Below are positions 33,660-44,744 of a stretch of DNA of 64,000 nucleotides, piece by piece. Location: positions 36,767,278-36,831,277 of the forward strand of contig OY744516.1 in NCBI GenBank assembly GCA_963556195.1, written 5' to 3'. The notes beneath the pieces were generated by a model, which did not search any database, was not told where the DNA came from, and saw only the letters and a list, made by a program, of their open reading frames with translations. The first letter of the stretch is position 1; every line of letters begins with the position of its first letter. The DNA is from Sepiola atlantica (taxonomy: Eukaryota > Mollusca > Cephalopoda > Sepiida > Sepiolidae). The position numbers were made by a program, and so were the translations under genes.

Positions 33660-36600
33660 GGGCTCTGAAATACCTGGCATAGTACAGTGTGCAGGATTAC
33701 CTCTTTCAGTGGGATGGACCTGTAGATTTTGTCAGATAATCCCTCTAGAACAGGGGCGAGCAACATCCGGCCCGCGAAGGCTTAGCGTCCAGCCCGCCAC
33801 CCTGTTATGCTTTATTATTGCCATCCGGCCCTCGGACCTCCCAGTAAAACTCGTATCATTTTGTGACATAGACGTAAAAGTAGGTTTCAATTAAGATTTA
33901 CAGTGGGTTAAAAATGTATAAATATCAGCGAGCGATGGTGCATGTATATTTCATTTTTCTTTAACTATTAATTTCAAATATTGGCCTGAGATAAAAATAG
34001 AAAAAGAGAAAGAGAGAGGCAATGGGGTAACGAGAGACGAGGAAAGGGCATAAAACAGAGAACCTATGTGAGGTGTGTCAAAACGAATGCTGAATCAACT
34101 TGCTACTTCCCCCGTCATTATTTCTTATGATTCCAAAATGGCTCTTCATCAGCGCCTTCTATAACATCACATACAGAAGTCTCTTGAGAAAAAATATCAG
34201 GTTTGTAGAGTGTTCAATGCAATTTTTGTACAATTTATTCATGTAAACAAAATATAGTAATTCTGAGATTTTGTTTTTCGCGATCTCCTTCCAAAAGTAT
34301 CATCTGGCCCTCACTCTGAAAAGGTTGCCCGCCCCTGATCTAGAAAAAGGAAAACTCTGATATAAAACCTGTGCTACTGACTTACGTCTTGGCACCAAAC
34401 TAATGGGGGAAGGAGGCCTCTTTAGTCGTGATCGACAACTTTCTTAGAGTTGGAGACTCAAACAAAATATCCAGTTTGCAAACCTAAAATTGCTTAAGGA
34501 ATAGATGGGCCCTGCCTATCGCCCAGCCTTTGCATTCCTGCTTTGTATATTAGCCAGGCGTAAAGGTACCAAAACAGGGGTGTTTTGAAGACACCCAATA
34601 CTTGGCCTTTTTTCCTGACTAGGGCAATGAATGCCGTCTCTTTCTTTCTTACTGGGCAACTTGGTGAAAAATTTCTTGTCACTATGTCTCACATGACTAG
34701 TCTGGGCCACTCTTGTTCCGATAGGTTGAGGGTACAGGTTAGACAGCGTTTCTGGCTGCTGTTTCTAACTGGTAGTGCAGGAGCCCTAACTCTTAGGTAG
34801 CGCTAAGAACGGTTGTTCCATCAACAGTTGTATAATATCGTGGGTAACTGTACATGCCATGTTGTGCATGGAAAGGAACCCTAGATATCCTCGGCCAGAA
34901 CCCCCATGGATCAAGTCTCAACTAATGGTCTGGTTGTGTGAGCTTATTGGCACCAAACAAGCACCAACTTTGCCCGCCCGACTATCAAATAACTAAAAAT
35001 GACAGTACAAAGTAAAAACAACACATTCAAACTAGACGCTCACCAAAAAACAACACATTCCCCTCGTCTCTTGAGGCTTGCATTCACAAATATGCGAGGG
35101 CTTAGAACCAACATTGATTACATAGAATCCTTTCTCCTAGCAAACCCTCCAGATATCCTAGCACTATGTGAAACCAATCTACACTCCTCCATCTCAAATC
35201 GATTTTAGATGACTGGATACCTCCCTCTCTACCATAAAGACTGACAAGCATATGAACGGACATGGGGGTTATGTTCAAAACACCTTCCCCTTGACTAGAG
35301 AACAGTCTAGAATCAGATGATCAAGCCTACATGTGCTTTAGATTTACCTTGCAACACAGGGTTAATTACTTATATTTTATATACCATTCTCCTGTCACCC
35401 AGGACAGTACCCGGCTCAACTTTGTCTCAAATAGCATAGATGCAACACTCACTAGATCCTTGGGGATGTTAATGTCCACCACCGTGATAGGCTTGGTAAC
35501 TGCACGTATAGTTTCTCCACTGCACACTCCCTCTCTCACACTGTCACTTTCCCGACCCCCCCCCCCCAAATCGCGAGGACCAGCAAGCCCCACTTCTTGA
35601 TCTGTTCTTTACCTCACTGCCCGAGACTTGTGCGACGAATACCCATAGCCCGCTTGGGAACACTGATCCCCTTGTGATAATGATTGATATCACCCTAAAG
35701 TCTTGTCCCAAAGCCAATCAGCCGTTACTCAAAATGAGGATACTTCAAACGGGCTGATAGGGAATCCATCAGGAATCACACCAGAGACGCCTCATGGAGT
35801 GAAAATTTTTTCTCTCTCTGCTAATCAGTGCACAAATGAGTTAACCGAATGGGTCAAAGTAGGCATTGAAGCACATGTCCCCATGCGGAAATTCTCTCGC
35901 CAATTGTTCACCTCGAAGTGTGCAGCTGCCATTGCTTTGAGGAAACAAGCATTCCGTCAAATCAACCGCCATAAGTCAAATAAAAATAGACAGAAATTTG
36001 TAGCATCATTGTACGGTTGTAATAGCCGCAGCTAAGAACAGGTATAACAAGATGATCAGAAAACGCATTGAGTCACAGAAACTAGAAACTCGCGATTTCT
36101 GGAAAATCTATAATAGTGTGGTGAATAATGAGCGACTTACAATTCCCTCACTTTCCAACCACAATGATGCCGTTTCCACAACAACTGAAAAGGCTGAACT
36201 ACTTGCCCAACGGTTTACCTTGAACTCCACTTTGAACTCCTTCCCAAATTTCTAACTGTGAACTAAAGCCACAATTGATGCCCTGAACATCATCCCTTCC
36301 CATGTCCGGAATATCATAAAAAAACCTTGACACCTCCAAAGCATGTGAGGCTGATCTTATTCCAGTAATAGTAATAAAGATATGTTCTGCTGAGCTGGCC
36401 CCTGTCCTCTCTAAACTCTACAACAAATGCCTTGCCGAATCTTGCTTCCCTGATAGCTGGAAAATTGCATCTGTGGTACCAGTCTTCAAGAACTCTGGTG
36501 ATAGAACTAACCCTCATAATTATCTCCCTATCAGTCTACTCCCACTCTTCACTAAAATCTTTGAATCTTTAAGCAATCTAGCGATAGTCAGCCATCTCGT

Positions 36601-37772
36601 TAATGCTAAACTTCTTTCTGATCATCAGTATGGATTTTGGCAAGCAGGTTCTACTGCGGATATTCTAATGGTCATCTCTGAACGCATATACCATACACTG
36701 GACAAGGAAAGTGAAACTAGCGCTTGATACATCCAAGGCCTTTGATAAGGTCTGACACGAAGGTCTACTCATGAAAATGAATTCGTATGATATTTCTGGA
36801 CGTATATTTAATATAATTCGATCCTTCCTATCAAAAGAAAAATTCAGGTTGTCCTGAATGTCCGTTTATCCAAGCAACATGACATAAATGCAGATGTACC
36901 CAAGGGATCAATCCTTGGACCTTTATTGTTCCTGATTTTAATAAACGACCTCCCTTATGAAATTGAGTTTGAGATAGGTATATTTGCTGAGTGAAATTGC
37001 GACTCAAATGGATGGTAACATTTAATGCTACTAAGACAAAGCTCCTTTCCATTAACAACTGCAAGAAACCTTTTCAACTACCAATTACCATGGATAAGAA
37101 CACCATACCCAGGAGTTCAACGTTCAAACACCTCGGCCTAACATTCACAGGTAATACATAGAAGACATACGAAGGCTACTCCCTCTACCATGCTAGAAAA
37201 CTTCTCACACCTGACAGTATCCTATATCTCCACAAGGCCACCATCCGCTTATACATGGAGCATTGTTGTCACATCTGGGCTGGTGCACCATCCACTAGTC
37301 TCTCCCTCTTAGATAGGGTCCAAAAAAGAGTCGTTAATCTAATAAGTCCCTCACTATCCACAAACCCCCAGCCCCTGTCCCATAGCTGCAATCTTGCATC
37401 CTTGTGCTTGTTTTACAAGTATTTCAATGGAATGTGCCCCGATGAACTTGCTGCTCTAGTCCCCCCCCCCCTCGACGTAAATACACCGGACCAACTCGAC
37501 AATCAGTTAAATCGCATCCATTCACTGTGGAGGTCCCGAGATGCCGGAGAGCTTTCTAATTTAATAGTTTGTTTTCACAAGCTGCCAACCTTTGGGACTC
37601 CCTCCCTGCTCCCCTGACTGTATCGACATGCAGAAATTTTAATGTAATGTAAACAAACATCTCGCCGCACAACTCCTCTTTTAAGATGGCCCCCTTTAAT
37701 TTCTAGCCCGTAATCCACAGTAGTCCCTTACATCTCAGTGGCAGTATGCCTTGTCTGGGATGAACTCAAGTT

Positions 37773-37780
<8 letters not shown>
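33660..37780 (+). mobile_element. Jockey-superfamily LINE, copy A (with nested hAT)
   Basis: The most complete LINE. The 5' region (33660-33750 and 34346-34990) matches 63030-62215 on the minus strand. The frame from 34999 carries the AP endonuclease start 'RLAFTNMRGLRTNI' and 'DILALCETNLH' (catalytic Glu). The endonuclease end at 35653-35694 reads GNTDPLVIMIDI where copy B reads NADHLVI, so the catalytic His is lost. RT follows: 'VPVFKNSGDRTNPHNY.PISLLPL' (36473-36560) and 'QYGFWQAGSTADIL'. At 36975 the FADD motif is cut to FAE and a stop, with ~130 bp missing compared with copy B. The C-terminal part is 36980-37617. 3' UTR runs to a (TA)n tract. Dead copy. Confidence 0.85.
33743..34345. mobile_element. 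hAT-type non-autonomous transposon in the LINE 5' region
   Basis: The inverted ends are CAGGGGCGAGCAAC (from 33751) and the complement of CAGGGGCGGGCAACCTTTT (to 34337), giving a 587-bp element. Flanking 8-mers CTCTAGAA (33743-33750) and ATCTAGAA (34338-34345) match at seven of eight bases and fit the hAT target pattern NTNNNNAN. The minus-strand LINE copy B shows the region without an insert near 62945. The interior has no transposase. Confidence 0.85.

Positions 37781-37812
<32 letters not shown>
37778..37812 (+). repeat. (TA)n microsatellite at LINE 3' end
   Basis: Follows 'aactcaagttaaa', the likely LINE 3' terminus, and may have grown from its tail. Confidence 0.9.
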
Positions 37813-37813
<1 letters not shown>

Positions 37814-37814
<1 letters not shown>

Positions 37815-37875
37815 GGATTGTAGGCACGCCTGACAGGGAATGGCGTCATTCCCTGTCAGGCGTGCCTACAATCCT
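37814..37875. ncRNA. Perfect 29-bp-arm hairpin of unknown function
   Basis: The left arm (37814-37842) begins AGGATTGTAGGCACGCCTGA. The right arm (37847-37875) is its exact reverse complement, and the loop is GCGT. All 29 pairs match. Typed as ncRNA only because a transcript would form a long duplex; no transcription evidence exists. Alternatives are a recent foldback insertion or a replication-made inverted duplication. Neighbouring DNA ('gggcacgaaaatttac', 'gaaaccgcggtgca') does not match other features here. Confidence 0.5.
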
Positions 37876-38057
37876 TTCAGCTTGCCGATGATTCCACTGG
37901 GCACGAAAATTTACTAAAGATGTCTAAATCTGCCCTTTTGGATGAAACCGCGGTGCATTGCTGAAATATGTAATATACAGTATCTAAATAAATTATATTA
38001 GCTCTCTTATATGATCGAGCACTTTATTTGATTTCTTTTCATGTACAACCTGACACT

Positions 38058-38058
38058 C

Positions 38059-38111
<53 letters not shown>
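38058..38111 (+). repeat. (TA)n microsatellite
   Basis: Two AT tracts joined by a TT step. Confidence 0.95.
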
Positions 38112-38114
<3 letters not shown>

Positions 38115-38680
38115 AACTTGAATAGTATAATTACAAGCAATCCTGAAAAGGCACAGACGAAATGTATCTTTCTTATATCAAATTGCAGAGGTATCTAAAT
38201 CATCAACTTACTCAATTAGAATTATCTATAATAGTTAACTGGGGGTTTAGTAAATCAATTTATATTCAAACTAGTTAATTAGAAAATTCAACCGGTATTT
38301 ACTAAACCTATTAATTTTATACTTATTATTAAGCTAAACTGATAATAACAGGAGAAACTCATAACACAAATAATTATAAAATCATACATCATAATCATAA
38401 CACCAGCACAAACAAAATCTTGTAAAAATAAAATATGGTAATTATGCGCACCAAAAACCATATCAACACAAACATAACACAATTGCATAGGTATGCATGC
38501 AAATTAATGTTGATAGCAGGCAAGCCACACAATAAAAAAGTATTGAAATTTCAACAATTCTAAAAATTATTAATTAATCTTTATCAGCATAAATTATAGT
38601 GGGACAGATATAATTAAATATAGCGACTTACTATGAGCTTTGTATTTATTTGTCTGTTTAATCAAGGGAGGCGCGATAGC

Positions 38681-39492
38681 GCTCTATCCCTGAATAGACT
38701 TACAAAACGACCTATGCTAGAAATCTCATTTCTTTGATCAGTCATAACTCAAAAACCAATAAACCAAATTAGTTAAAACTTTGCACAACATTTTCATTTG
38801 ATAGGTTCTATAAGTGTGTAGAATTTCAGCATCATTAGTCAAGGCAACCCAGAGATCCAGAAAGGTCAGGAGTGATTTTGTGTTATCCGTGTGTACGTAC
38901 GTACGTACGTGTGTGCCACCCTGTATCTCATCAACTATTTGATGGATTCAGCTGATTTTTGGCATAGATAGAGGTTCTAGGGTCTAGTTGATGGCATTTT
39001 AATTTCAGTTTACCAATACCTTAGTTTTCCAGAAAATCAAAAAAAACTTAAAAATTCCCATTGTCTTGAGGCATAGCCTTTACAAAAGTAGTGACATTCC
39101 ATGATAAATGCCAGTATACTGAAATCATATGCCCTTAATAGGGTTAAGATGAAAATTAATATACACTAAATGTACAAAAGCAAGGAAATTCCCAAATTTT
39201 TACACTTTTATTGTCATTAATTAAGGGTATAACTACATATCAACCAAACCATTTCATTATCACATCACTACAGTATAAACTTCTATGCATGAGTGGATGA
39301 AGTGTATGAGGTGCGCTGAAGAAAAATTCCTACCAGTAAAATACATAGCCCTGTTGTGCTCGCATACCCTTAATGACAATAAAAGTGTAAAAATTTGGGA
39401 ATTTCCTTGCTTTTGTACATTTAGTGTATATGAATTTTCATCTTAACCCTATTAAGGGCGTATGATTTCAGTATACTGGCATTTATCATGGA
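38681..39492. mobile_element. Foldback module copy 1: flank plus 395-bp palindromic core
   Basis: The core 39098-39492 has ~130-bp inverted arms starting TCCATGATAAATGCCAGTAT, and a central ~130 bp. The left flank 38681-39097 includes (TACG)n at 38893-38912 and 'atctcatcaactatttgatg'. Copy 2 at 50063-50862 has the same 395-bp core but the flank on the other side and inverted. No coding sequence. Confidence 0.85.
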
Positions 39493-39699
39493 TTATTAAA
39501 TATAATCTTGTTCAATTGACTTACAATATTTTACAACCACACAACCATTTACTGGTGTTTTTATATTTAAAGTCACTTATTAACTAGTTAGATTAATACT
39601 TAATTTAATTACAATTGGTAAAGGATTAAAAGTAATATTAGTTGTATACTTAGCCGGAAAGTAGGTTTACCAGATAGTAGGTTTATTAAGGTTTCCTTA

Positions 39700-40354
39700 T
39701 AGAATGTTATGGTAAATTCTTTTGATTGTTACTATATTTATCTACGGTGTACCGTTTTAAATGTCTACAGCTAATACCGATTTCATCTTTTTGATTCAGT
39801 AGTGTATCTCTATCAGGGAACATAATAAGAGCTAATTTTTCACTAAGACAAAGAAAACAAGTGAAGTTGTGTAGTGTAAGAGTTGACACTTTCTTCAAGG
39901 TGCTCCATTTCAGTATAGGTACCTTATTGTTTTCCTTTAGAGACATTATGTGTTTAGACAATGAGGTGTCACTTTCTTATCCAGATCATATAAAAGGTAA
40001 TTTATGGTTTCTGTATCTCGCCTTAAAATCAGTACTTGTGCTACCTATGTAAAACGATTTCAGACTTGAAGTATCTTCTGGGAACACAGTTCCTGAATAA
40101 ACTATGTTCTTGGTCAAACATTTTTCTTGTAGCGACCATTCACTTATAATTACCGTTATTATATCTTGTGTATTGTTAATTCTGTTGTTATTATCATGGT
40201 TGAAGATCTGTCTTACATCAAGGATGTACTCAGTATTGATTAGGTGAGACGGAGCATAAGTCTTTATACACCTTGAGACACACCCAACATTTTCTAGGGA
40301 TGAACGACGACTTTTGTATACTCCTGCTCCAAGCCCTGAACCCCACATTACCAT
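39700..40354 (-). pseudogene. Penelope-like element C-terminus with GIY-YIG-type nuclease domain
   Basis: One minus-strand frame runs from 40354 to 39707, broken only by two stops around 39970-39980. It reads 'CLTKNIVYSGTV', then 'SFYIGSTSTDFKARYRNHK', then after the stops 'SLSKHIMSLKENN', 'ILKWSTLKK', 'CFLCLSEKLALI', 'LLNQKDEIGISCRH'. This is the order of the GIY-YIG endonuclease domain and the Cys/His-containing region at the end of Penelope-like retroelement polymerases. The upstream reverse transcriptase is missing: the frame ends against a Helitron fragment at ~40314. Confidence 0.85.
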
Positions 40355-40628
40355 TTTTATTCTTATTTTTAATCTCTATAATATGTTATAAATAAAATGA
40401 AATAGAGAAAAACGTTGTAGTTCCTTTTTATTGATGTTATGCACAAACGCATGCCACGTAGTATTATTTTATCTCCTTTGATCAAAGTGAAATATACTTA
40501 TCCAAGTAGCCTGGGAAATGTAATCTCAGAATCTCTATAGGTAACGGGGTTCTATCTCTGAAACTTTATGAGGAATTTTTGAACAACCAAATCAACAAAC
40601 AGACAGGAAATACAACTTTATATGTAGA
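40314..40628 (-). mobile_element. Helitron, 5' part
   Basis: The minus-sense 5' end TCTACATATAAAGTTG at 40628 follows an A. The interior matches the 17.16-kb Helitron, including 'aaaaataagaataaaa' and 'ggggttcagggct'. The 3' hairpin and CTAG are lost at the junction with the Penelope fragment. Confidence 0.65.
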
Positions 40629-40630
40629 TG

Positions 40631-40780
40631 CTAGCTTGATTTACCCGGCATTGCCCGAGTGTGGAAACTTATTGCTGGGTGGAGAGGGTTTAGAGAAAAA
40701 TAATTCAAAATATATTCAAAGTCACATTCTATGTCAGTATACATAATATTTGCAATTCTTAATTGTGACCACACTCTAAA
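40631..40780 (-). mobile_element. Helitron 3' end adjoining another Helitron
   Basis: Minus sense: 'ctcgggcaatgccgggt', 'aaatcaag', CTAG (40634-40631). The body 'aattatttttctctaaaccc' matches the 23.57- and 53.37-kb copies. Only three bases separate this terminus from the 5' TC of the next Helitron, giving a head-to-tail pair. Confidence 0.65.
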
Positions 40781-41059
40781 AAATGCATTTTGTTGGATTT
40801 AATTGTGTAATTAAATTTTTTTTTTTTTAAATAGGTGTAATAAGTAATCGAGAGTAACCTCCCTTATTTTATGATTATCCCCCTTTTTAGAGAACTCTTT
40901 ATTTAAGTATTAAACTATAAAATCATATTAGGTGCTACAAATGTTGGAAGTTAAGACATTTTTCAAAAGTCTGTAGGGGCAGATGTTCCAAAAATAAGTT
41001 TTCTAAACCTTCTATTGTCTCTTTTTGGTAGCTACTATAACAGTTGTGTCTCTGGACTC

Positions 41060-42640
41060 CCTTTCAAAAAGTATAATATAAATTACAATCAGTGGCATTT
41101 CTACTGATGCATTGATTGACACCAGCAGTTCTAGTAATTATATTAATTTCAATATTGTAAAGGCTGATCAATGGAAAATTTTTCCCTACTTGAATGTCTA
41201 TGGCAAATGCTTCTCTATTATCTATGATTAGATACTGTCTAGCCAGCTCACATCTGTAAAATATTTCCTATAGAAACATCAAACTCTTGTGGTGATGTGA
41301 TGCGAGGGCACAATTTTCTTTAGCATCATTCTTATATCGAGATTCCTTTTGGAGGAGCCAAACCAGTCATTAGCATTTGTGGCGTAATAGCAGTCGATGC
41401 TGAGCATGTGTCACTCTTTAATAATGCATCTCCAGACTGCAAACCTATAGCAATGAAGTCGAGATGGTACTTAATTGAGGACAAACAATTTTATAAAAAC
41501 TAAGATTATGAGAATGCTTGGTGAAGAAATCATTCAAACAAGTCAGTCTTTGTGGAAGGCCGAGGTATTAGTAACATCTTTCAAGACCCACAAAAAGAGG
41601 CTAGTAATTGATTGCTCTAAAACCATTAATAGGTTTACCCTATTAGATGCTTACACACTACCACGGATAAATGAAACAATAAGCAAAATTACAAAATACA
41701 AATTGTACAGCTCACTAGATGTCAGAAGCACCTATCACCAACTGTAACTGTAATGCCATTCACCCTGGGTGGGTTGAGTCAGCTTCAAATGTGTTCACCA
41801 TATCTTGTGTCAAGGGGGTCAATCCCCGCTGATCGACAGCCGAATCCTTGGCATACTTCAGCCATTCCTGGTTCCAGCGTTGAACACCAAAACTGCGGGT
41901 TCCAGCCATCAGCTCCATGTCCATCCTCACTGTTCCTATCCAAGTCTTCAGCTGGCCGCCTCTGCGCTTCTTCCAGCCAGTGGCTAAATTCTTCCTCAAG
42001 GCGTCAAAGAACGTGACCAAACCAGCAAAGTCTCCTTTTAAGAAGAGTCTGTGATGCTGGTGGTGTCTCATCTTGTATGCATGGTGCGCTTTGGGATATA
42101 GTCGGAGAGACGGATGCATAGGATGCGCCGAAGGCAGTGCATGTCGAAAACCTCAAATATGTGAAGATCTTTTTTGCGCAAGGGCCAGGTCTCGCAACCG
42201 TACAGCAGTATTGAGCATATCAGTGCTTGAAATATCTTCAATTTTGTTGAGAGTTTTATCTCTTGTTGAGACCACAAACTACGAAGTGACTATGAAATCA
42301 GTAAATTGATGTTACACAATTTTTGAGGCAAATGGTCGCACTACTAGTTAAAAAGGATATTGTTTGGGGTAAAAAAGGGTGTTGCCAGTTTCCAGCGGAT
42401 TATGGATAAAATAATTAACAATGAAAAATTGGAGGCACCTTTGCCTACATTGATCATAAAACTGTATGCAGACGTAACTATGCAGATCATAATCGTTATC
42501 TGAAACGATTTATGGCAGCCATTGAGAAATACAATCTCACACTGAATAATGATAAATGCTTTCTCGGCAAAGACACCATTAATTTACTGGGGTACACCGT
42601 GAGCAAAGGTTCTATGTCACACAATTCTTCAGACTCAAAA
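41060..42640 (+). pseudogene. Ty3/Gypsy pol remnant, split by an antisense LINE
   Basis: Plus-strand text at 41105-41140 reads 'DALIDTSSSNYINF', the retropepsin site with DTG changed to DTS. Frame 41475-41747 reads 'IIQTSQSLWKAEVLVTS', 'KKRLVIDCSKTINRFTLLDA', 'LPRINETISKI' and 'YSSLDVRSTYHQL', the Gypsy RT start. After the insertion 'YTIFEANGR' resumes at ~42316, then 'GVASFQRIMDKII' and, from 42437, 'TFAYIDHKTVC', 'LKRFMAAIEKYNLTLNNDK' and 'INLLGYTVSKGSM'. YIDH stands where Y.DD or Y.DN is usual. About eight codons are missing at the insertion site. No LTRs, gag or integrase were recognised. Confidence 0.85.
41750..42312 (-). pseudogene. Antisense LINE tail inserted in the Gypsy RT
   Basis: Minus frames: 42277-42068 'LSTKLKIFQALICSILLYGC' then 'ETWPLRKKDLHIFEVFDMHC', and 42119-41760 'GQLKTWIGTVRMDMELM', 'FGVQRWNQEWL', 'DMVNTFEADSTHPG'. 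These are the C-terminal signatures of endonuclease-RT non-LTR elements common in invertebrates (RTE/L1-like; clade uncertain). Both the 5'-truncated left part and the 3' end abut Gypsy coding sequence, so this is a later insertion. One frameshift joins the two halves. Confidence 0.85.
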
Positions 42641-42700
42641 CCAGGATGCTGATAAAAGACACTTCACTATAACCGTGTAGAAGTATTAATTCTATGTTAT

Positions 42701-42889
42701 TCTTAGTTATTGTCTGTAGCAAGGAGTAAACCTTCAACTGGGAGGTGACGATAGTTAAGGGGATATCGACATGGACTGTCGGTTCCACAGTACAACTGTC
42801 ACTTAGGGATGTTGGCAACCTTTTCGTGGTCCTTCCCGTAAGTAACCGATGTCTTAGTTATTCTCTGTAGCAAGGAGTAAACCTTCAAC
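42701..42889 (+). mobile_element. Truncated SINE flanked by 38-bp direct repeats
   Basis: 38 bases beginning TCTTAGTTATTGTCTGTAGC (42701-42738) recur at 42852-42889 with one mismatch. Between them, 42739-42851 is a family 1 SINE: head 'ggaggtgacgatagttaa', B-box region decayed, 'gggatgttggcaacc', 'gtaagtaaccgatg', lacking the tail. The direct repeat itself belongs to SINE family 2 sequence. Confidence 0.75.
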
Positions 42890-43075
42890 CGTCAATGGGC
42901 ATAGGGTTGACAGAATAAGAACAATCTACCTCAGTGGATCAAATAAAGGGTTCAGTTCAAAATTCTGTATATGTTTGAAAAGATGTACCTGAAGAAGGTC
43001 GGAGGTTACATCAGACAAATGTTGTGAAAATAACAACCAAGATGGGAATAGTAGCTTCAATAATCTAAATATATA
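42890..43075 (+). repeat. SINE family 2 body
   Basis: Contains 'ggttgacagaataagaacaa', 'gggttcagttcaaaattctg', 'cctgaagaaggtcggagg' and 'ttgtgaaaataacaacca'. It is continuous with the direct-repeat sequence at 42852-42889, so the family 1 SINE sits inside this copy. Confidence 0.7.
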
Positions 43076-43720
43076 AATCTTCATTTTAAAAATTCCGAAA
43101 CAAAAGTACTACCTAATTATGTGTACGATATAAAGCGTCATGCCGCAAAGGATTCTGATCACTACCAGACCATAAGTATATCCGTGAGTAGATAATACCG
43201 CTGGCACATCAATAAATGTTCGGTTGATGATTAAAAATAAAATGAAAGGAAAAGTTTTCTGAAAGCCCAAAAATAAAGCCAAAATAGCGAACATCTACAG
43301 ATTGAGCGCTGAAATGGTGGCCCTGCTACATTTAACGATGACCTGAATGACCTTCCATCCACTCACCCCCACGTTTCAGATCAGTCTAAAATTAGACCCT
43401 GTTTATTGTTTGTGTTGAGAGAGAATAATTGACTTACAGCTCTTTGCCAAAACCATTCCGTAACACGGCTCTGCCAGATTAAGTAAGACGGCGTCACTAT
43501 TTATAGAAAAAAAAAACAAAGCCGCAAATACTTATGTATGCAGACAATACATTTCAGCAATCAACTTGATAGAATTGCATGTGCAACGGGCTTTATAAAA
43601 GGAACTTGATTGAACAGACTCATTAAATATCAAATGGTATATTGACATGTACTACTGGTGCGGCTATCTGAGTTTATCCTTTTTTTTTTTAAAGACCTTT
43701 TTTTTCGTTTTTCTTTTTGC
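43076..43720. other. Unassigned spacer
   Basis: No coding frame or named repeat seen. Ends at a poly-T run (43679-43690). Confidence 0.4.
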
Positions 43721-43724
43721 TTTT

Positions 43725-44450
43725 ATTCGCTCTAAACAAGGCACATTGCCATTGAGACGTAAGCGGCTACTGTGATAGAGGTCATATTTATAGGGGAGGG
43801 GGGCAACCTAAGTGGGGAGTTGGACAGCAAGATGTTTGTTCACATTACGTGTAAATTAGGCACTTGAATGAAGGAAAGGAAAGTTCTCTACCATTGTTTT
43901 ATCTTATTTGTTATCCTGCTCAGGGCATGTTTTAAATGTCATGAAGGTGACCTCTTCTCTTCCCTATGACCGCTTTCTCACAGAAGAGACGTTGCTAGTC
44001 TTTCTCTACTCTACCGTTATTTCCATGGAAGGTGCTCGACTGAACTCCAATCTCTGGTTCCTCCTTGTAAAACATTCGCAGCAAGAACACGTCTTATCAC
44101 AACTGCAAAGAACTTTCCTATCTTCCTGCATGTGCCTAACATTAAACAGAATTTTCATTAACAGCTTTTTTTCCAATAACTTCCCATCCGTGAAACACAT
44201 TGCCACAAGATGGCTTCCCTGAGGCCTTCAATATGGTCATCTGCAAATCCAATGTCAATAAACACTTATCATAGATCGTCCTCATAAGACATCAAATTTT
44301 ATTAATTCCATTCATCATTTTTAATCGTCTCATAATATTCTTCATTATCCAACTAACAATTTATCCATCTCATTAACCCTTATCCTTAAGTGGCTTTTAT
44401 CCTTTTAATAAGTGGTGACTCATTAGTAAATAAAAATTTTAAATTTAAAA
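43725..44450 (+). pseudogene. Jockey-type LINE tail, copy b
   Basis: 43730-43860 matches 59410-59530 in the same orientation ('aaacaaggcaca', 'gttcacattacgt'), a module that in the 59-kb copy is associated with an antisense LINE tail. From 43960 the plus strand aligns with the complement of 57700-58100: 'cagaagagacgttgctagtc', 'ccaatctctggttcctcc', 'aagaactttcctat', 'cccatccgtgaaacacattg'. In the coding sense this is the C-terminal 'FFPRT.RLWN' region of the LINE, followed by its 3' UTR. Several frame breaks. Confidence 0.65.
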
Positions 44451-44621
44451 AATACTATGAAGGATGTAGAGTCCATTTTCACACTAATAATAATATTGTG
44501 GAAATAGGAACTCTCATCTCTTCTTAAAGCTATAGTCAAAATAGTAGAATACAGTGGACTCTTTAGCCTTGGTAACAAACCAGTCCAGAAGAAGAACTAA
44601 ATTTGTTTGGATGGTACTTAT

Positions 44622-44670
44622 TGAAGACGAGCGGGGCTACCTGGCATTGCCCAAAGACATGGATAACAAA
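44622..44670 (-). mobile_element. Decayed Helitron 3' end
   Basis: Minus sense 'tttgggcaatgccaggtag' then 'ccccg' and CTCG in place of CTAG. Recognisable only by comparison with 23776-23805. Confidence 0.4.
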
Positions 44671-44707
44671 TAGAAGAGTTTAAAAAAATTCTAATTCTAA
44701 TTTTTTT

Positions 44708-44713
<6 letters not shown>

Positions 44714-44741
<28 letters not shown>

Positions 44742-44742
44742 C
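44714..44742 (+). repeat. (CT)n microsatellite
   Basis: About 14 CT units after a poly-T run. Confidence 0.95.
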
Positions 44743-44744
44743 TG

